Source: Bacteroidia bacterium
Lineage (GTDB): Bacteria; Bacteroidota; Bacteroidia; J057
DNA: 64,000 bases
NCBI GenBank assembly: GCA_030430575.1
Contig: JAUIKF010000016.1
Span: 1 to 64,000 of the forward strand
Direction: 5' to 3'
Below the pieces are notes generated by a model, which saw only the letters and a list, made by a program, of their open reading frames with translations, was not told where the DNA came from and ran no database searches. Positions 25,392 to 34,836 of the stretch are shown piece by piece. The position numbers were made by a program, and so were the translations under genes. Each line of letters starts with the position of its first letter. The first letter of the stretch is position 1.

Positions 25392-28184
25392 ATGAAATTT
25401 TTGAAAACACTTTTTACCACACTTGCTTTAGGATTTTTTCTGATTTCAACTATCCAGGCGGCCACCCTTACCGTCTGCGCCTCTGGCTGCGACCACACGT
25501 CTATAAAAGACGCCATAGCTGTAGCGAGTGCTGGAGATGTCATCAGCATCAAGAGCGGCACCTATACAGAGGCCGCCATCATCGTCGATAAAGATCTTAC
25601 CTTTCAAGGGCAGGGGCAAGTCAATACGATTGTCCAAGCCCATGCATCGCCTGAAATGGCCGAGGATCAGGTATTTATTGTCAACTTTGGATTGACGGTC
25701 ATCTTCAGGGATCTCACCATCCGTCATGGCCACCCTCAATTTTCAGGACTATATCTTTCCAATCGAGGAGGAGGGGTATTTATCAGCTCATCCGCTGATA
25801 CAGATGTATCTTTCACACGGGTCACGATCACCAAAAATCACGCGCTTCCTTTTGGAAGTGGAGGTGGGGTGGCCATTTCTGGATCACTGGGGACTGTGAC
25901 GTTCACAGATTGTGAGATCAGTGAGAATGCGTCAAGAACCTCAGGAGGCGGGATAAGCAACACGGGCACAGGGCATTTTGAGATGACAAGAACTAGTATT
26001 TCCGGAAATTCTTCTGGAAACGGAGGAGGAATCTATAGCTGGGCTTCTACCAATTTTGTCTTGAATGATTGTGGGATTTCTGATAATACCTCTACCTCAT
26101 CCGGAGCTGGAATCTACCTTAGAAACGCAGGCCCTGTGACCAGTTTTACTGACTGTATCTTCCACCATAATATTGCAGATGGCAATGCAGGTGGCTTGCA
26201 TGTGAGCTTTACTGGACCGATGGATTTTGTTGATTGCATGTTTACAGAAAATGAAGGATCGCAAGGTGGAGGCATCTATTTTCAAGGACATGCAGGGACC
26301 ATAGGGGACGTTTCGATGACAGGGTCTACCCTCTCAGACAATAAGGCAACATCCGATGGGGGAGGCATCTATTTTACTTCCAAAAATGACCTCAATATGA
26401 CCGATTGTACGGTTTCTGATAATCATGCTTATACTCAGGGAGGAGGGCTTTTCATCTCGTTAAATGGTTCTGTTGCCAAACTTTCTGAATGCATTGTCCA
26501 TCACAATATAGCCGGAGAACCGAGTCTTTCGAGAGCTGGTTTGGGAGGGGGAATAACTGTATCAGGTACAAATACAAGCACTACGGATAGATTTGAGATT
26601 GAGAACAGTGTAATTAGCGATAATGAAGTGACAGGAGCAGGGATATTGGGCCACTACGGCAGAGGGGGCGGAATCTATAATTGGGGGGTAAATTATTTTT
26701 CCATGAATAAATCCACCGTTTCTGGAAATAAAGCAGATGGCCAAGGCGGCGGCATTGCCATTTCTCCATTTATGATGTATCCTATAAACAAATTCATCAA
26801 TTCCACTATCCACAATAATGTGGCTGGAGGGGCTGCTGGAGGAGGCGTTTTGGGAAATAGTGAAGGCGGCGGCCTATTTTTGGGCACAGCGACCTCTTAC
26901 TCACTCATCAACTGCACTGTTGTCAACAACGAAGTAATCGGCCCTGCTACTTCCCGTAGCGGAGGCGGAATCTTCTTCACAGATAGTGAACTGAAACTAA
27001 CCAATACCATCGTCGCCAATAATTCAGGCGCCTCTTCCGGAGCAAATGGAGATGATATTTTCCAATATGCTACGTCTACCATGTCTATCATCTCCAGTCT
27101 GGTAGAAGACTGTGACAACTGCAGTGCTGCGCCTACTTACACCTCTGACCCCAACCTCGCTCCTGTCGCCTTATGCGGCGATCAGTCCTACTTCGCGCCT
27201 CAGTCTGGGAGCGATGCCCTCAACAACGGCACGGGCCCTGGCGGCGAAATCCCCAATGGCGACATCTGTGACAACTTCCGCTGTGATGATATTGATATAG
27301 GTGCTTATGAGGTTTCTACTGCAGGTGCTTCTGGCGGCTATACAAGTATGGATATAGGAGATGTAAGCGGTCAGGTAGGAAATACCATCATTGGGCCTCC
27401 AGGGACCTATACCGTGACTACTTCTGGAAAAGGAATTAAAGGAACCGCTGACGGTTTTCACTTTGATGCCTATGGCCATAGTGGAGACATAGAACTTATC
27501 GTTCGGGTAACGGGCATTCAGAATAATAGCAGCCGTCAGGCGGGCTTGATGTTGCGGAATCACTTGGGACCAGGCTCGCCGAATGTAGCCCTCCTCATCA
27601 ATGGAAAAAAGCAGATCAAGCTGACAAAAAGAAGCAGTGAAGGGGGCGTCACGACTACCCTTAAGACCAAATCTGCCAGAAGCAGGCTGAATTCCTGGCT
27701 GCGCCTCACCAAAACGGGGAGTACCGTGATTGCCTACTACTCTCGGTCAGGGACCATCTGGGAAATAATCGGAATCACCTCATTTGATTCTCCTTGTGGG
27801 TATGAAGCAGGGCTTGCCACGAGCAAAGGGGCTTCTGGCAGCACCAAGGTATTTACCTATGACAATTTTACCATCGATGGGGTATCCCCAACCCCACCTC
27901 CCCCTCGCTTTGCTGCATCCCAAGAGCTGGAACTCAGCCTGACTGCTTTCCCCAATCCCTTTGGGGATCAGCTGAGCTATCGCCTGGAAGGCGTGGAGGT
28001 AGGGACACAGTATCATGTGTCTCTATTGGACCTGACAGGTCGTGCTGTGATCGCCTTTGTAGAGACGTTGGATTCCAACGTCTCTACAAAGGCGATCAAC
28101 ACTGCCGAAATAGCCGCAGGCATTTACTTCCTGGAAATACGGACTCCCGACGAGCGTAAGCTCGTCAAGGTGGTGAAGAAATAA
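25392..28184 (+). CDS. Secreted beta-helix protein with T9SS type A sorting domain
   Basis: This protein has about 930 residues. ATG 25,392 is favoured over GTG 25,383 and gives the signal peptide MKFLKTLFTTLALGFFLIS...IQA. Residues 30-620 form a right-handed beta-helix rich in GGGI turns (SGGGISNTG, GNGGGIYSW, DGGGIYFTS, GGGLFIS), like polymorphic outer-membrane/CSLREA-type repeat proteins. Then comes a DUF1349-like concanavalin-type domain (about 655-830: GIKGTADGFHFDAYGHSGDI ... RQAGLMLRN). A type A sorting tail (LTAFPNPFGDQLSYRLEG ... EIAAGIYFLEIRTPDERKL ... VVKK) ends the protein. The tail's coding DNA contains a perfect 24-bp-arm palindrome encoding VIAFVETLDSNVSTKAI. It is probably a T9SS-exported surface protein. 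Confidence 0.88.
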   Translation: MKFLKTLFTTLALGFFLISTIQAATLTVCASGCDHTSIKDAIAVASAGDVISIKSGTYTEAAIIVDKDLTFQGQGQVNTIVQAHASPEMAEDQVFIVNFGLTVIFRDLTIRHGHPQFSGLYLSNRGGGVFISSSADTDVSFTRVTITKNHALPFGSGGGVAISGSLGTVTFTDCEISENASRTSGGGISNTGTGHFEMTRTSISGNSSGNGGGIYSWASTNFVLNDCGISDNTSTSSGAGIYLRNAGPVTSFTDCIFHHNIADGNAGGLHVSFTGPMDFVDCMFTENEGSQGGGIYFQGHAGTIGDVSMTGSTLSDNKATSDGGGIYFTSKNDLNMTDCTVSDNHAYTQGGGLFISLNGSVAKLSECIVHHNIAGEPSLSRAGLGGGITVSGTNTSTTDRFEIENSVISDNEVTGAGILGHYGRGGGIYNWGVNYFSMNKSTVSGNKADGQGGGIAISPFMMYPINKFINSTIHNNVAGGAAGGGVLGNSEGGGLFLGTATSYSLINCTVVNNEVIGPATSRSGGGIFFTDSELKLTNTIVANNSGASSGANGDDIFQYATSTMSIISSLVEDCDNCSAAPTYTSDPNLAPVALCGDQSYFAPQSGSDALNNGTGPGGEIPNGDICDNFRCDDIDIGAYEVSTAGASGGYTSMDIGDVSGQVGNTIIGPPGTYTVTTSGKGIKGTADGFHFDAYGHSGDIELIVRVTGIQNNSSRQAGLMLRNHLGPGSPNVALLINGKKQIKLTKRSSEGGVTTTLKTKSARSRLNSWLRLTKTGSTVIAYYSRSGTIWEIIGITSFDSPCGYEAGLATSKGASGSTKVFTYDNFTIDGVSPTPPPPRFAASQELELSLTAFPNPFGDQLSYRLEGVEVGTQYHVSLLDLTGRAVIAFVETLDSNVSTKAINTAEIAAGIYFLEIRTPDERKLVKVVKK
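28049..28097. repeat. 49-bp palindrome inside a sorting-domain coding sequence
   Basis: Two perfect 24-bp arms (28,049-28,072 and 28,074-28,097) with a 1-nt loop lie in frame in the sorting tail of the beta-helix gene. The inner part is GTAGAGACGTTGGA and its complement, so it combines the outer sequence of the repeat at 14,858 with the core of the one at 22,076. Confidence 0.9.
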
Positions 28185-28185
28185 G

Positions 28186-28275
28186 TTTTACGTTTTAGGT
28201 TCTGAGTTTTAGGTTGAACACAGACTTAGAACCTAAAACCCAAAACCCAAAACCCAAAACCCAAAACCCAAAACC
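28186..28275. repeat. AACCCAA tandem tract, copy 1, with inverted partner
   Basis: gttttaggttctgagttttaggtt (split over 28,189-28,213) is followed by aacctaaaacccaaaaccc with about six 7-bp AACCCAA units. It resembles the tract downstream of the next gene (33,184-33,257). Minor copies lie near 11,470, 14,915, 22,215 and 48,246. Confidence 0.75.
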
Positions 28276-28314
28276 TTCTTCCCCCCTCCACGACATCTCT
28301 ACGACAACTGAGAC

Positions 28315-28348
28315 TTCCCCCATCAAACGCTTGCGTTTGATGGGGGAA
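28315..28348. repeat. Perfect 16-bp-stem hairpin upstream of the lectin gene
   Basis: ttcccccatcaaacgc and gcgtttgatgggggaa are exact complements around tt. It ends 57 nt before the start codon. No T-run follows in the + direction, so it is more likely a repeat or a 5' leader structure than a terminator. Confidence 0.75.
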
Positions 28349-28405
28349 AAATGATTCCTTTACATAACCACCTCAAATTTCTATATTTTACCCAAAAAGG
28401 AATCC

Positions 28406-31400
28406 ATGCAAAAATATGCGCTCTACTTTTTCTTGATGGTTTTTGCTCTAGGAAAAGTTCATGCACAATACAAAGTAAATGGCGATGCAGTAGCGCTGGG
28501 GTCAGATTGCTATCGACTGACCAATGCCGCTGCCTTTGAAGGAGGTTCTGTCTGGTACCTCAATCGAGTAAATATCAACCGTCCTTTTGACTTGTATTTT
28601 GAGGTGTTTTTGGGGTGTAAAGATGCTACGGGGGCTGACGGAATCGCTTTTGTCTTGCAGCCTGTCAGTACCAATATCGGCAGCGCCGGTGGCGGTTTGG
28701 GTTATCAAGGTATCACGCCTTCCTTTGCTTTGGAAATAGATACCTGGCAAAATGCCAACGACCCGACTTATGATCACCTCGCCATCATGTCCAATGGGGT
28801 CACAGACCACGGCACCACCAATAATCTGGCGGGACCTGTGCCTGCCTTGCCCAACTTTGGCAATATCGAAGATTGTCAGCCGCATACCTTGCGGGTCACC
28901 TGGCAGCCCGATAGCATGATTTTCCGCGCCTATGTGGATTGTGAATTGACAATTACCTATACGGGCAATATTGTGCGAGATATTTTTGGGAACAATCCGC
29001 TTGTTTTTTGGGGATTTACGGGAGCTACAGGCGGTTCCAATAACGTCCAGCGATTTTGCTTAGAATACATCTCCTTTACAGAAGCGCTCGCCGATACAGC
29101 GATATGTGAAGGGAGCAACGTGCCGCTTTCTGTAGGTTCTGGGGATACCTTTGTCTGGAGTCCAGGGACAGGCCTGTCCGATTCGACTATCCAGATGCCG
29201 ATAGCATCTCCACTTCAGACGACGACCTATACGGTTGAAGTCACCGACCTCTGCAATCAGAAGCGATACGATACCGTCACGGTGCGGGTGGATACAGCCA
29301 TTATTCCACCTCTTCCTTCGGACTTTACCTTATGCGACGGGGATTCTGCCTTGCTGAGTGCGGCCCATGGCGGCGCTACCTACTTGTGGCAGGACAGCAG
29401 TCAGTTGCCTACTTTTCTCGTGACACAGCCCGGAACCTATTCCGTCACCTTGCAGAATGCTTGTGACAGCCTCACAGATCGAGTGGTCGTATCGCCCCAG
29501 GGATTGCCTGTAGTGTCGATACAGGATGTGGATTGTTTTGGGCAAATGAGTGGGCAGGCAAATGTGGTGCACCAGGGCGATAGACCCTTTGTCTTTTCGT
29601 GGTACGATGCCGCTGGCACTCTGCTGCAAGTCAACGCTTCTACGAGTCGCCTCGATACGTTAAAAGGCTTAGCCCCTGGCAATTATTCCTTGATTACGTT
29701 AGAGGGAAATGGATGCCCCGATACGGTTTCCTTTAGCATATCCGAACCCCCCTTGCTGACGCTTCAGCTGTTGGGGAAATTGGATATCCCCTGTCATGGC
29801 CTGCCAGTCGGCGAAATTCAAGTCCTTGGCGCTGGCGGCACCTTGCCCTACCAATATTCGCTGGATGGCGTGAACTTCCAGTCAAATGGGGATTTCTTCG
29901 CGGTAGGCGCGGGTACCTATACCGTTTGGATTCAAGATGCCAATGGCTGTGATACCAGCCTGACAGTCACGTTGACCGAACCGCCAGCCTTGAGTCTAGG
30001 CCTGATCTCCCAGCGAGACCTCGCCTGTTTTGGTGGGACGACGGGGGAGATCACTGTTTCTGCAAGTGGGGGCGTAATGCCTTACAACTACTCCTTGGGC
30101 ACAACTATTTCCCCAACGGGCCAGTTTTCGGGCCTTTCGGCAGGAATCCATGTCCTGGTGGTTCAGGACGATAGCAGTTGCATTGATACGTTGACCATTA
30201 CCCTCAGTGAACCCCCTGCATTAGTTCTCTCTGTGGATAGCCTGTTGCCTGTGGAGTGTCATGGGGATAGCACAGGGTACCTATCTGTGTTGGCAAATGG
30301 AGGAGTCCCTTCTTATCAGTATGCATTGGGAAATGGGAGTTTTGGCACCATGAATACCTTTTCCAACCTATCTGCATCCACTTATCAGCTTCATGTCATG
30401 GATGACAGCGGTTGTGTGACAACCCTTCCCGTTGTCGTGCCAGAACCTGCCATGCTGGTGGGGAATCTGCTGGCTCAGCGAGATGTGTATTGCAAAGGCG
30501 ATGCGAGCGGTTGGATTTTGGCGGGGGGGGTAGGGGGGACCATGCCTTACCAGTATAGTTTGGATGGGGTAGTATTTGGGGCAAATGATACGTTGGGGCA
30601 ATTGGCGGTAGGGAATTATGTGGTGTATGTCAAAGACAGTAATGACTGTATGACGAATTTCCCTGCTACGATCTCCGAGCCCCAAGATAGCTTATCTGGA
30701 AGCATTCTAATGCAAACCAACACTGATTGCTTTGGGCAATCGTTAGGCGCTGTAACGGTCACTGCTTCAGGAGGTACAACTCCCTATAGCTTCGCTATCG
30801 ACGGGCGGACATTCAGCCCTGACAGCAGCTTCACAGGCCTCTCCGCCACCTTATACCATGTCACGATTCGCGACACCCTGGGCTGCACACATGAGGTGCC
30901 CGTTGTGATTACCTCACCTACTGGACTGACCAGTACGATTCCTGTTAAGCAAGACATCGCTTGCTTTGGGGACAGCACAGGCTTCGCCACGATCAGCGCC
31001 GCTGGCGGTATCGGCCCCTATCAATACAGCTTTGACAGTGTGCTTTTTTCTACGAATAATACCTATCAGAACCTCCCCGCAGGTCAGTACACCTCGTATC
31101 TCCGAGATGCCAATAATTGCCTCGTTTCCGTGGCATTCGACATTTGGGAACCGCCCTTATTGACAGCAAGTCTTTTGGCCAAAAAGGATGTTGCCTGCCA
31201 AGGGACCCCGACGGGCTGGCTTCAGGCTCAGGCCCAAGGCGGTAGCCCGCCTTATCGCTATTCCATCGACGGCGTCAATTTTGTGGCTAGTCCGATGTTC
31301 TCTGGACTCGGGGCAGGCACCTATACTGTCACGGTCCGTGACGATAGCCTATGTATGGAAACTTTTTCCGTCACCTTGGCAGAGCCTGCAGCCCTGCAGG

Positions 31401-33094
31401 CAAGCATCGCGACCTTGTCCCATGTTGCCTGCCATGGCGATAGCACGGGCAGGGTCCAGTTTACGGTAAGTGGGGGCAGTCCGCCCTATGCCTTCGGCGT
31501 GGATACCCTGCCACTGGGGCCAGATAGCCTGTTTCAAGGCTTATTTGCCAATAATTATGTCTTTACCATTCAGGATGATAGCGGCTGCGAGCAGGTGATT
31601 CCTATCACCATCACAGAACCTCAGCCGCTATTGTCGAATATTACTGCACAAGTGGATCTTACTTGTTTTGGCGACAGTACGGGGTTTGTACAATTGCACA
31701 CGATAGGCGGGGTGATGCCTTATATGTATGCCCTAGATCAAGGGCCTTTTGGGCCTGATAGTGCTTTTTCTCAGCTTCGGGCGGGAACTTATCAACTCAC
31801 TGTCCGTGATGACAGCAGTTGTACGACGGTAGTGCCCATCACGATCAGCGAACCGCCTTCGATGATAGGGCTGATCACGTCTCAGGTAGACATTCTTTGT
31901 CATGGAGATCACACAGGCGAATTTGCGGTGAGCATTCAAGGCGGAACCATGCCTTATCAATTTTCTCTGGATGGAAGTGCCCCCAGTCAAGACAGTGTGT
32001 TTGCTGGGTTATCAGCGGGAAAGTATCAATTAGTGGTGACAGACGATAGCAGTTGTGTGCTGTCGTTTGAGGTGGAATTGACAGAGCCGGACACCTTGGT
32101 GCTACAGACCTTGGACCGTGATGTGCGATGCTTTGGCGAAGCCAATGGCTTTGCGGAAGTCGCCATCAATGGGGGTGTCACGCCTTACCAGATCGAATGG
32201 GGAACTAGCCCCGTTCAGAACACCATCACGACGACAAATCTGCCTAAGGGTATCTACCCTGTCATCGTCATAGACAGCAATGGCTGCGTGGCGCGTGACA
32301 CGGCTTGGATAGATGAACCGCCCTTGCTGGAGCTCACTTTAGTGGATCAGGTAGATGCTTTTTGTGACTGGCCCAATGGCAGTGCAGAGGTAGCTGCTAC
32401 AGGGGGCATTTCCCCCAATTACACGTTCTTATGGAGTTCAGATCCTACGCAGACTACCGCACAGGCTACTGAGCTGTTTGGAGGTGCGTATCAAGTCTGG
32501 GTGACAGACGACAATGGATGCATGGATTCACTCGATATTTTGATTCAAAATACCCCTCCCGCTACGCCTTTCTTTACCACTGATCCATCTGCTACGGACC
32601 CAATCCTTTTTTCCGACCAACCCATAGAATTCATCAATCAGTCGGCCGATGCGGTAGCGTTTTTCTGGCAATTTGGAGATGAGGCTGGCGGAACGGAGGA
32701 GGAAAATCCTGTCTACACCTATAATGACCCTGGCACCTACCTGGTGACCCTGACAGCTTTTAACGAATTTTTTGTTTGCCCCACGACCTACCAGCTGGAA
32801 CTCACCATCTTGGCCGATGGACGCCTCTTTTTCCCCAATGCCTTCAGCCCCAATGACGACGGATTTAATGACATTTTTTACCTAAAAGGAGAAGGGATTG
32901 CTGAATTGACCATGACCATCTACACCCGCTGGGGCCAGGAAATCACCACGATCAACAACCTCGATCAAGGATGGGATGGCAGAGACAAAAATGGCCAGAG
33001 TGTACCAGAAGGGGTGTATACCTTTTATGCAAAGGCCCGATTTCATTCTGGGAAGGTGCTGGAGCGGCCAGGGACGATCACGCTTATTCGGTAA
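28406..33094 (+). CDS. L-type lectin / SprB-repeat adhesin with T9SS type B tail
   Basis: This 1,562-residue protein has a signal peptide (MQKYALYFFLMVFALGKVHA). Residues 22-235 form a bacterial L-type lectin domain (DATGADGIAFVLQPV, TPSFALEIDTWQN, THLRVTW-like PHTLRVTWQ, NPLVFWGFTGATGG). A linker region has PxT/PKD-like strands. Thirteen SprB-like repeats follow between about 370 and 1,395, each with a C-x-G-x-x-x-G start (DCFGQMSG, ACFGGTTG, ECHGDSTG, ACQGTPTG) and a YxYSLDG centre. One PKD domain has AFFWQFGDEAGG. The type B tail is FFPNAFSPNDDGFNDIF ... YTRWGQEI ... VPEGVYTFYAKA. In flavobacteria SprB-repeat proteins move on the gliding machinery as adhesins, so a cell-surface adhesin binding glycans is inferred. 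Confidence 0.9.
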   Translation: MQKYALYFFLMVFALGKVHAQYKVNGDAVALGSDCYRLTNAAAFEGGSVWYLNRVNINRPFDLYFEVFLGCKDATGADGIAFVLQPVSTNIGSAGGGLGYQGITPSFALEIDTWQNANDPTYDHLAIMSNGVTDHGTTNNLAGPVPALPNFGNIEDCQPHTLRVTWQPDSMIFRAYVDCELTITYTGNIVRDIFGNNPLVFWGFTGATGGSNNVQRFCLEYISFTEALADTAICEGSNVPLSVGSGDTFVWSPGTGLSDSTIQMPIASPLQTTTYTVEVTDLCNQKRYDTVTVRVDTAIIPPLPSDFTLCDGDSALLSAAHGGATYLWQDSSQLPTFLVTQPGTYSVTLQNACDSLTDRVVVSPQGLPVVSIQDVDCFGQMSGQANVVHQGDRPFVFSWYDAAGTLLQVNASTSRLDTLKGLAPGNYSLITLEGNGCPDTVSFSISEPPLLTLQLLGKLDIPCHGLPVGEIQVLGAGGTLPYQYSLDGVNFQSNGDFFAVGAGTYTVWIQDANGCDTSLTVTLTEPPALSLGLISQRDLACFGGTTGEITVSASGGVMPYNYSLGTTISPTGQFSGLSAGIHVLVVQDDSSCIDTLTITLSEPPALVLSVDSLLPVECHGDSTGYLSVLANGGVPSYQYALGNGSFGTMNTFSNLSASTYQLHVMDDSGCVTTLPVVVPEPAMLVGNLLAQRDVYCKGDASGWILAGGVGGTMPYQYSLDGVVFGANDTLGQLAVGNYVVYVKDSNDCMTNFPATISEPQDSLSGSILMQTNTDCFGQSLGAVTVTASGGTTPYSFAIDGRTFSPDSSFTGLSATLYHVTIRDTLGCTHEVPVVITSPTGLTSTIPVKQDIACFGDSTGFATISAAGGIGPYQYSFDSVLFSTNNTYQNLPAGQYTSYLRDANNCLVSVAFDIWEPPLLTASLLAKKDVACQGTPTGWLQAQAQGGSPPYRYSIDGVNFVASPMFSGLGAGTYTVTVRDDSLCMETFSVTLAEPAALQASIATLSHVACHGDSTGRVQFTVSGGSPPYAFGVDTLPLGPDSLFQGLFANNYVFTIQDDSGCEQVIPITITEPQPLLSNITAQVDLTCFGDSTGFVQLHTIGGVMPYMYALDQGPFGPDSAFSQLRAGTYQLTVRDDSSCTTVVPITISEPPSMIGLITSQVDILCHGDHTGEFAVSIQGGTMPYQFSLDGSAPSQDSVFAGLSAGKYQLVVTDDSSCVLSFEVELTEPDTLVLQTLDRDVRCFGEANGFAEVAINGGVTPYQIEWGTSPVQNTITTTNLPKGIYPVIVIDSNGCVARDTAWIDEPPLLELTLVDQVDAFCDWPNGSAEVAATGGISPNYTFLWSSDPTQTTAQATELFGGAYQVWVTDDNGCMDSLDILIQNTPPATPFFTTDPSATDPILFSDQPIEFINQSADAVAFFWQFGDEAGGTEEENPVYTYNDPGTYLVTLTAFNEFFVCPTTYQLELTILADGRLFFPNAFSPNDDGFNDIFYLKGEGIAELTMTIYTRWGQEITTINNLDQGWDGRDKNGQSVPEGVYTFYAKARFHSGKVLERPGTITLIR

Positions 33095-33096
33095 AA

Positions 33097-33257
33097 GGCA
33101 AGTTTGGGGTTCAGGGTTTAGAGTTTTGGGTTCAGGGATCAGAGTTCTAGCTTATATGACTTTGGGATTTTTAGTCTAACTTAGAACCCAAAACCCAAAA
33201 CCCAAAACCCAAAACCCAAAACCCAAAACCCAAAACCCAAAACCCAAAACCCAAAAC
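33097..33257. repeat. AACCCAA tandem tract, copy 2
   Basis: 33,184-33,257 is about ten uninterrupted AACCCAA heptamers, preceded by partly inverted gggttcagggtttagagttttggg (33,109 on). Together with 28,226-28,275 it brackets the lectin/SprB gene. It ends 6 nt before the next start codon. Confidence 0.85.
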
Positions 33258-33263
33258 CTCCTT

Positions 33264-34319
33264 ATGACTTTCCTCCTATACGGCGCGAACGGCTACACCG
33301 CACATTTGATCATTGAAGAAAGCCTTAAACAAGGGCTCCAGCCGATATTGGCGGGGCGCAATCAGACGAAGATTGAAGCGGTCGCAAATGGGTGGGGGCT
33401 GCCTCATCGGGTATTTAGCTTGGCGGATCAAGGGGCTGTCGAGGCCCAGTTGGCGGATGTGACAGTCTGCTTGAATGCTGCGGGTCCCTTCAGCCAGACG
33501 GCGCTGCCGCTGGCAAAGGCATGCTTGAGTAGCCAAACACATTACCTCGATATTACGGGGGAAATAGAAGTATTTGAGCAAATAAAGGCCTTGGGGAGTG
33601 AGGCCGAGTCAAAAGGACTCATGCTGATGCCTGGGGTTGGGTTTGACGTGGTGCCATCGGATTGCCTCGCCAATTACCTCAAAGAAAAAATGCCCGATGC
33701 CGATTCACTAGAACTGGCGTTTACAACAGAAGGTGGCGGCATTTCCCACGGTACAGCAAGCACCATGATAGAACAATTGGGCAATAAAGGATGGGTTCGG
33801 AAAAATGGACTACTCCACCCCGTACCGTTAGGCCATAAGCACAAACGCATAGATTTTGGCGGATTCTCTCGCACGATGGCGACCATCCCCTGGGGAGATA
33901 TTTCTACTGCCTACACCTCTACTCAGATTCCCAATATCGAGGTCTATGCCCGGATGCCTCGGAAGGTAGTGAAGGTGATGAAATATCAAGGGCTTTATAA
34001 CCCTATTTTGCGCACAAAATTTGTTAGAAAGCTCGCACAAAAGTGGGTGGACAAAAATATCTTTGGTCCCAATGAACAGCAGAACCAAACGGGAAAAACT
34101 CATCTGTATGGGAAGGTAAGTAAAGGCTCCGACCAAAAAGAAGCTTTCTTGGTATGCGCTGAAGGGTATCTGCTTACGGCTATAGCCAGTATGAATATTA
34201 CCCAGAAAATTTTGGCGAAGCATTTCACGCCAGGTTACCAGACACCTGCTATGGCCTATGGGTGGAAATTGATTTTGGAGATAGAGGGAAGTGAGTTTCG
34301 GGATGTAGACGAAAGCTAG
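33264..34319 (+). CDS. Saccharopine dehydrogenase-like NAD(P)-binding enzyme
   Basis: This 351-residue protein has an N-terminal Rossmann fold: LLYGANGYTAHLI at residues 4-16 supplies the glycine-rich turn, ILAGRNQTKIEAVA is the second strand, and LNAAGPFSQTALPLAKAC matches the saccharopine dehydrogenase / trans-acting enoyl reductase group. The HYLDITGEIEVFE and MLMPGVGFDVVPSDCLA segments are typical of these oxidoreductases. In this group reactions range from lysine metabolism to lipid double-bond reduction, and the substrate here is unknown. The start is ATG 33,264, directly after an AACCCAA tract with little room for a leader. No operon partner. Confidence 0.85.
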   Translation: MTFLLYGANGYTAHLIIEESLKQGLQPILAGRNQTKIEAVANGWGLPHRVFSLADQGAVEAQLADVTVCLNAAGPFSQTALPLAKACLSSQTHYLDITGEIEVFEQIKALGSEAESKGLMLMPGVGFDVVPSDCLANYLKEKMPDADSLELAFTTEGGGISHGTASTMIEQLGNKGWVRKNGLLHPVPLGHKHKRIDFGGFSRTMATIPWGDISTAYTSTQIPNIEVYARMPRKVVKVMKYQGLYNPILRTKFVRKLAQKWVDKNIFGPNEQQNQTGKTHLYGKVSKGSDQKEAFLVCAEGYLLTAIASMNITQKILAKHFTPGYQTPAMAYGWKLILEIEGSEFRDVDES

Positions 34320-34365
34320 CATTCAAGTTCAAACGCAAATTCAAGTTCAAACTCAAACAACAAAG

Positions 34366-34436
34366 TTGTCATTTCGACGAGTCTTCGAGGAGAAATCTAC
34401 CCGTGTGGTCTAGAAACCTGGGAATAACCGTTAAAC
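34366..34436. repeat. TTGTCATTTCGAC element, left half
   Basis: ttgtcatttcgacgagtctt, then ggagaaatct, gtggtctagaaacctgg and aataaccg match the left half of the nested element at 5,448-5,566 in the same order. The closing arm is missing, so this copy is truncated. Confidence 0.7.
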
Positions 34437-34444
34437 CCTTTCCC

Positions 34445-34675
34445 TCAGACCTCTTCATCGAACTTCACTGGCGCAGAAGCGCGAACGCCAGCGTAGATAG
34501 CTGCCACGGACAAGAGAAGCACAGCGCCCCAGCGCGCATAAATCTGCCCTGTGGTCAGACAAGTAGGGCAATCGGCCCCTGGCGCAGCCATGAAAAAATA
34601 CGACCAGAGAATCACTTGAGCGGCCGCTAAGATAAAGAGGAGGACTTTGTCAGAGTTACTTAACCTAAAGTTCAT
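34445..34675 (-). CDS. Small two-helix membrane protein
   Basis: This 76-residue protein has two predicted membrane helices (about 10-31 and 47-66) separated by GADCPTCLTTGQIYARWG, which includes a C-P-T-C pair. No family was recognised. The start is ATG 34,675. TACCTTTG on the minus strand (34,699-34,706) matches the -7 box exactly but has no clear -33 element. The CxxC between helices could bind metal or take part in thiol chemistry. It may also be a poorly conserved protein; coding status is likely but not certain. Confidence 0.6.
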   Translation of the reverse strand: MNFRLSNSDKVLLFILAAAQVILWSYFFMAAPGADCPTCLTTGQIYARWGAVLLLSVAAIYAGVRASAPVKFDEEV

Positions 34676-34698
34676 ATGGGTCTAATTTAGCACGGCGA

Positions 34699-34706
34699 CA
34701 AAGGTA
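34699..34706 (-). promoter_or_regulatory. Possible -7 box for the small membrane protein
   Basis: The minus-strand sequence TACCTTTG matches TAnnTTTG, 24 nt before the start codon at 34,675. The -33 TTG is absent at normal spacing. Confidence 0.3.
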
Positions 34707-34730
34707 GGGAAATAGGGGGAGGTTTAAAGA

Positions 34731-34836
34731 AAAAAGTAAAAATAACTAACAAGGAAGTACAAAATGGAAAGTACGGATACGCTCCCTTTCTTCCCTTTGT
34801 ACTTCCTTGGTAATTATTGATTATTTTTACTTTTTC
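34731..34836. repeat. AAGTAAAAATAAC...ATTATTTTTACTT hairpin
   Basis: The arms aaaaaagtaaaaataactaa with caaggaagtac (34,731-34,766) and gtacttccttgg with attatttttactttttc (34,799-34,837) form a long imperfect stem. The right end reaches the stop codon of the BNR/VPS10 gene. Same family as 4,150-4,304 and 7,189-7,275. Confidence 0.65.

Noticed and set aside
28186-28348. Riboswitch upstream of the lectin gene
   Set aside because: The structure is explained by repeat families and a simple hairpin; no known aptamer core seen.
33184-33257. CRISPR array
   Set aside because: Heptamer repeats without spacers; no cas genes.
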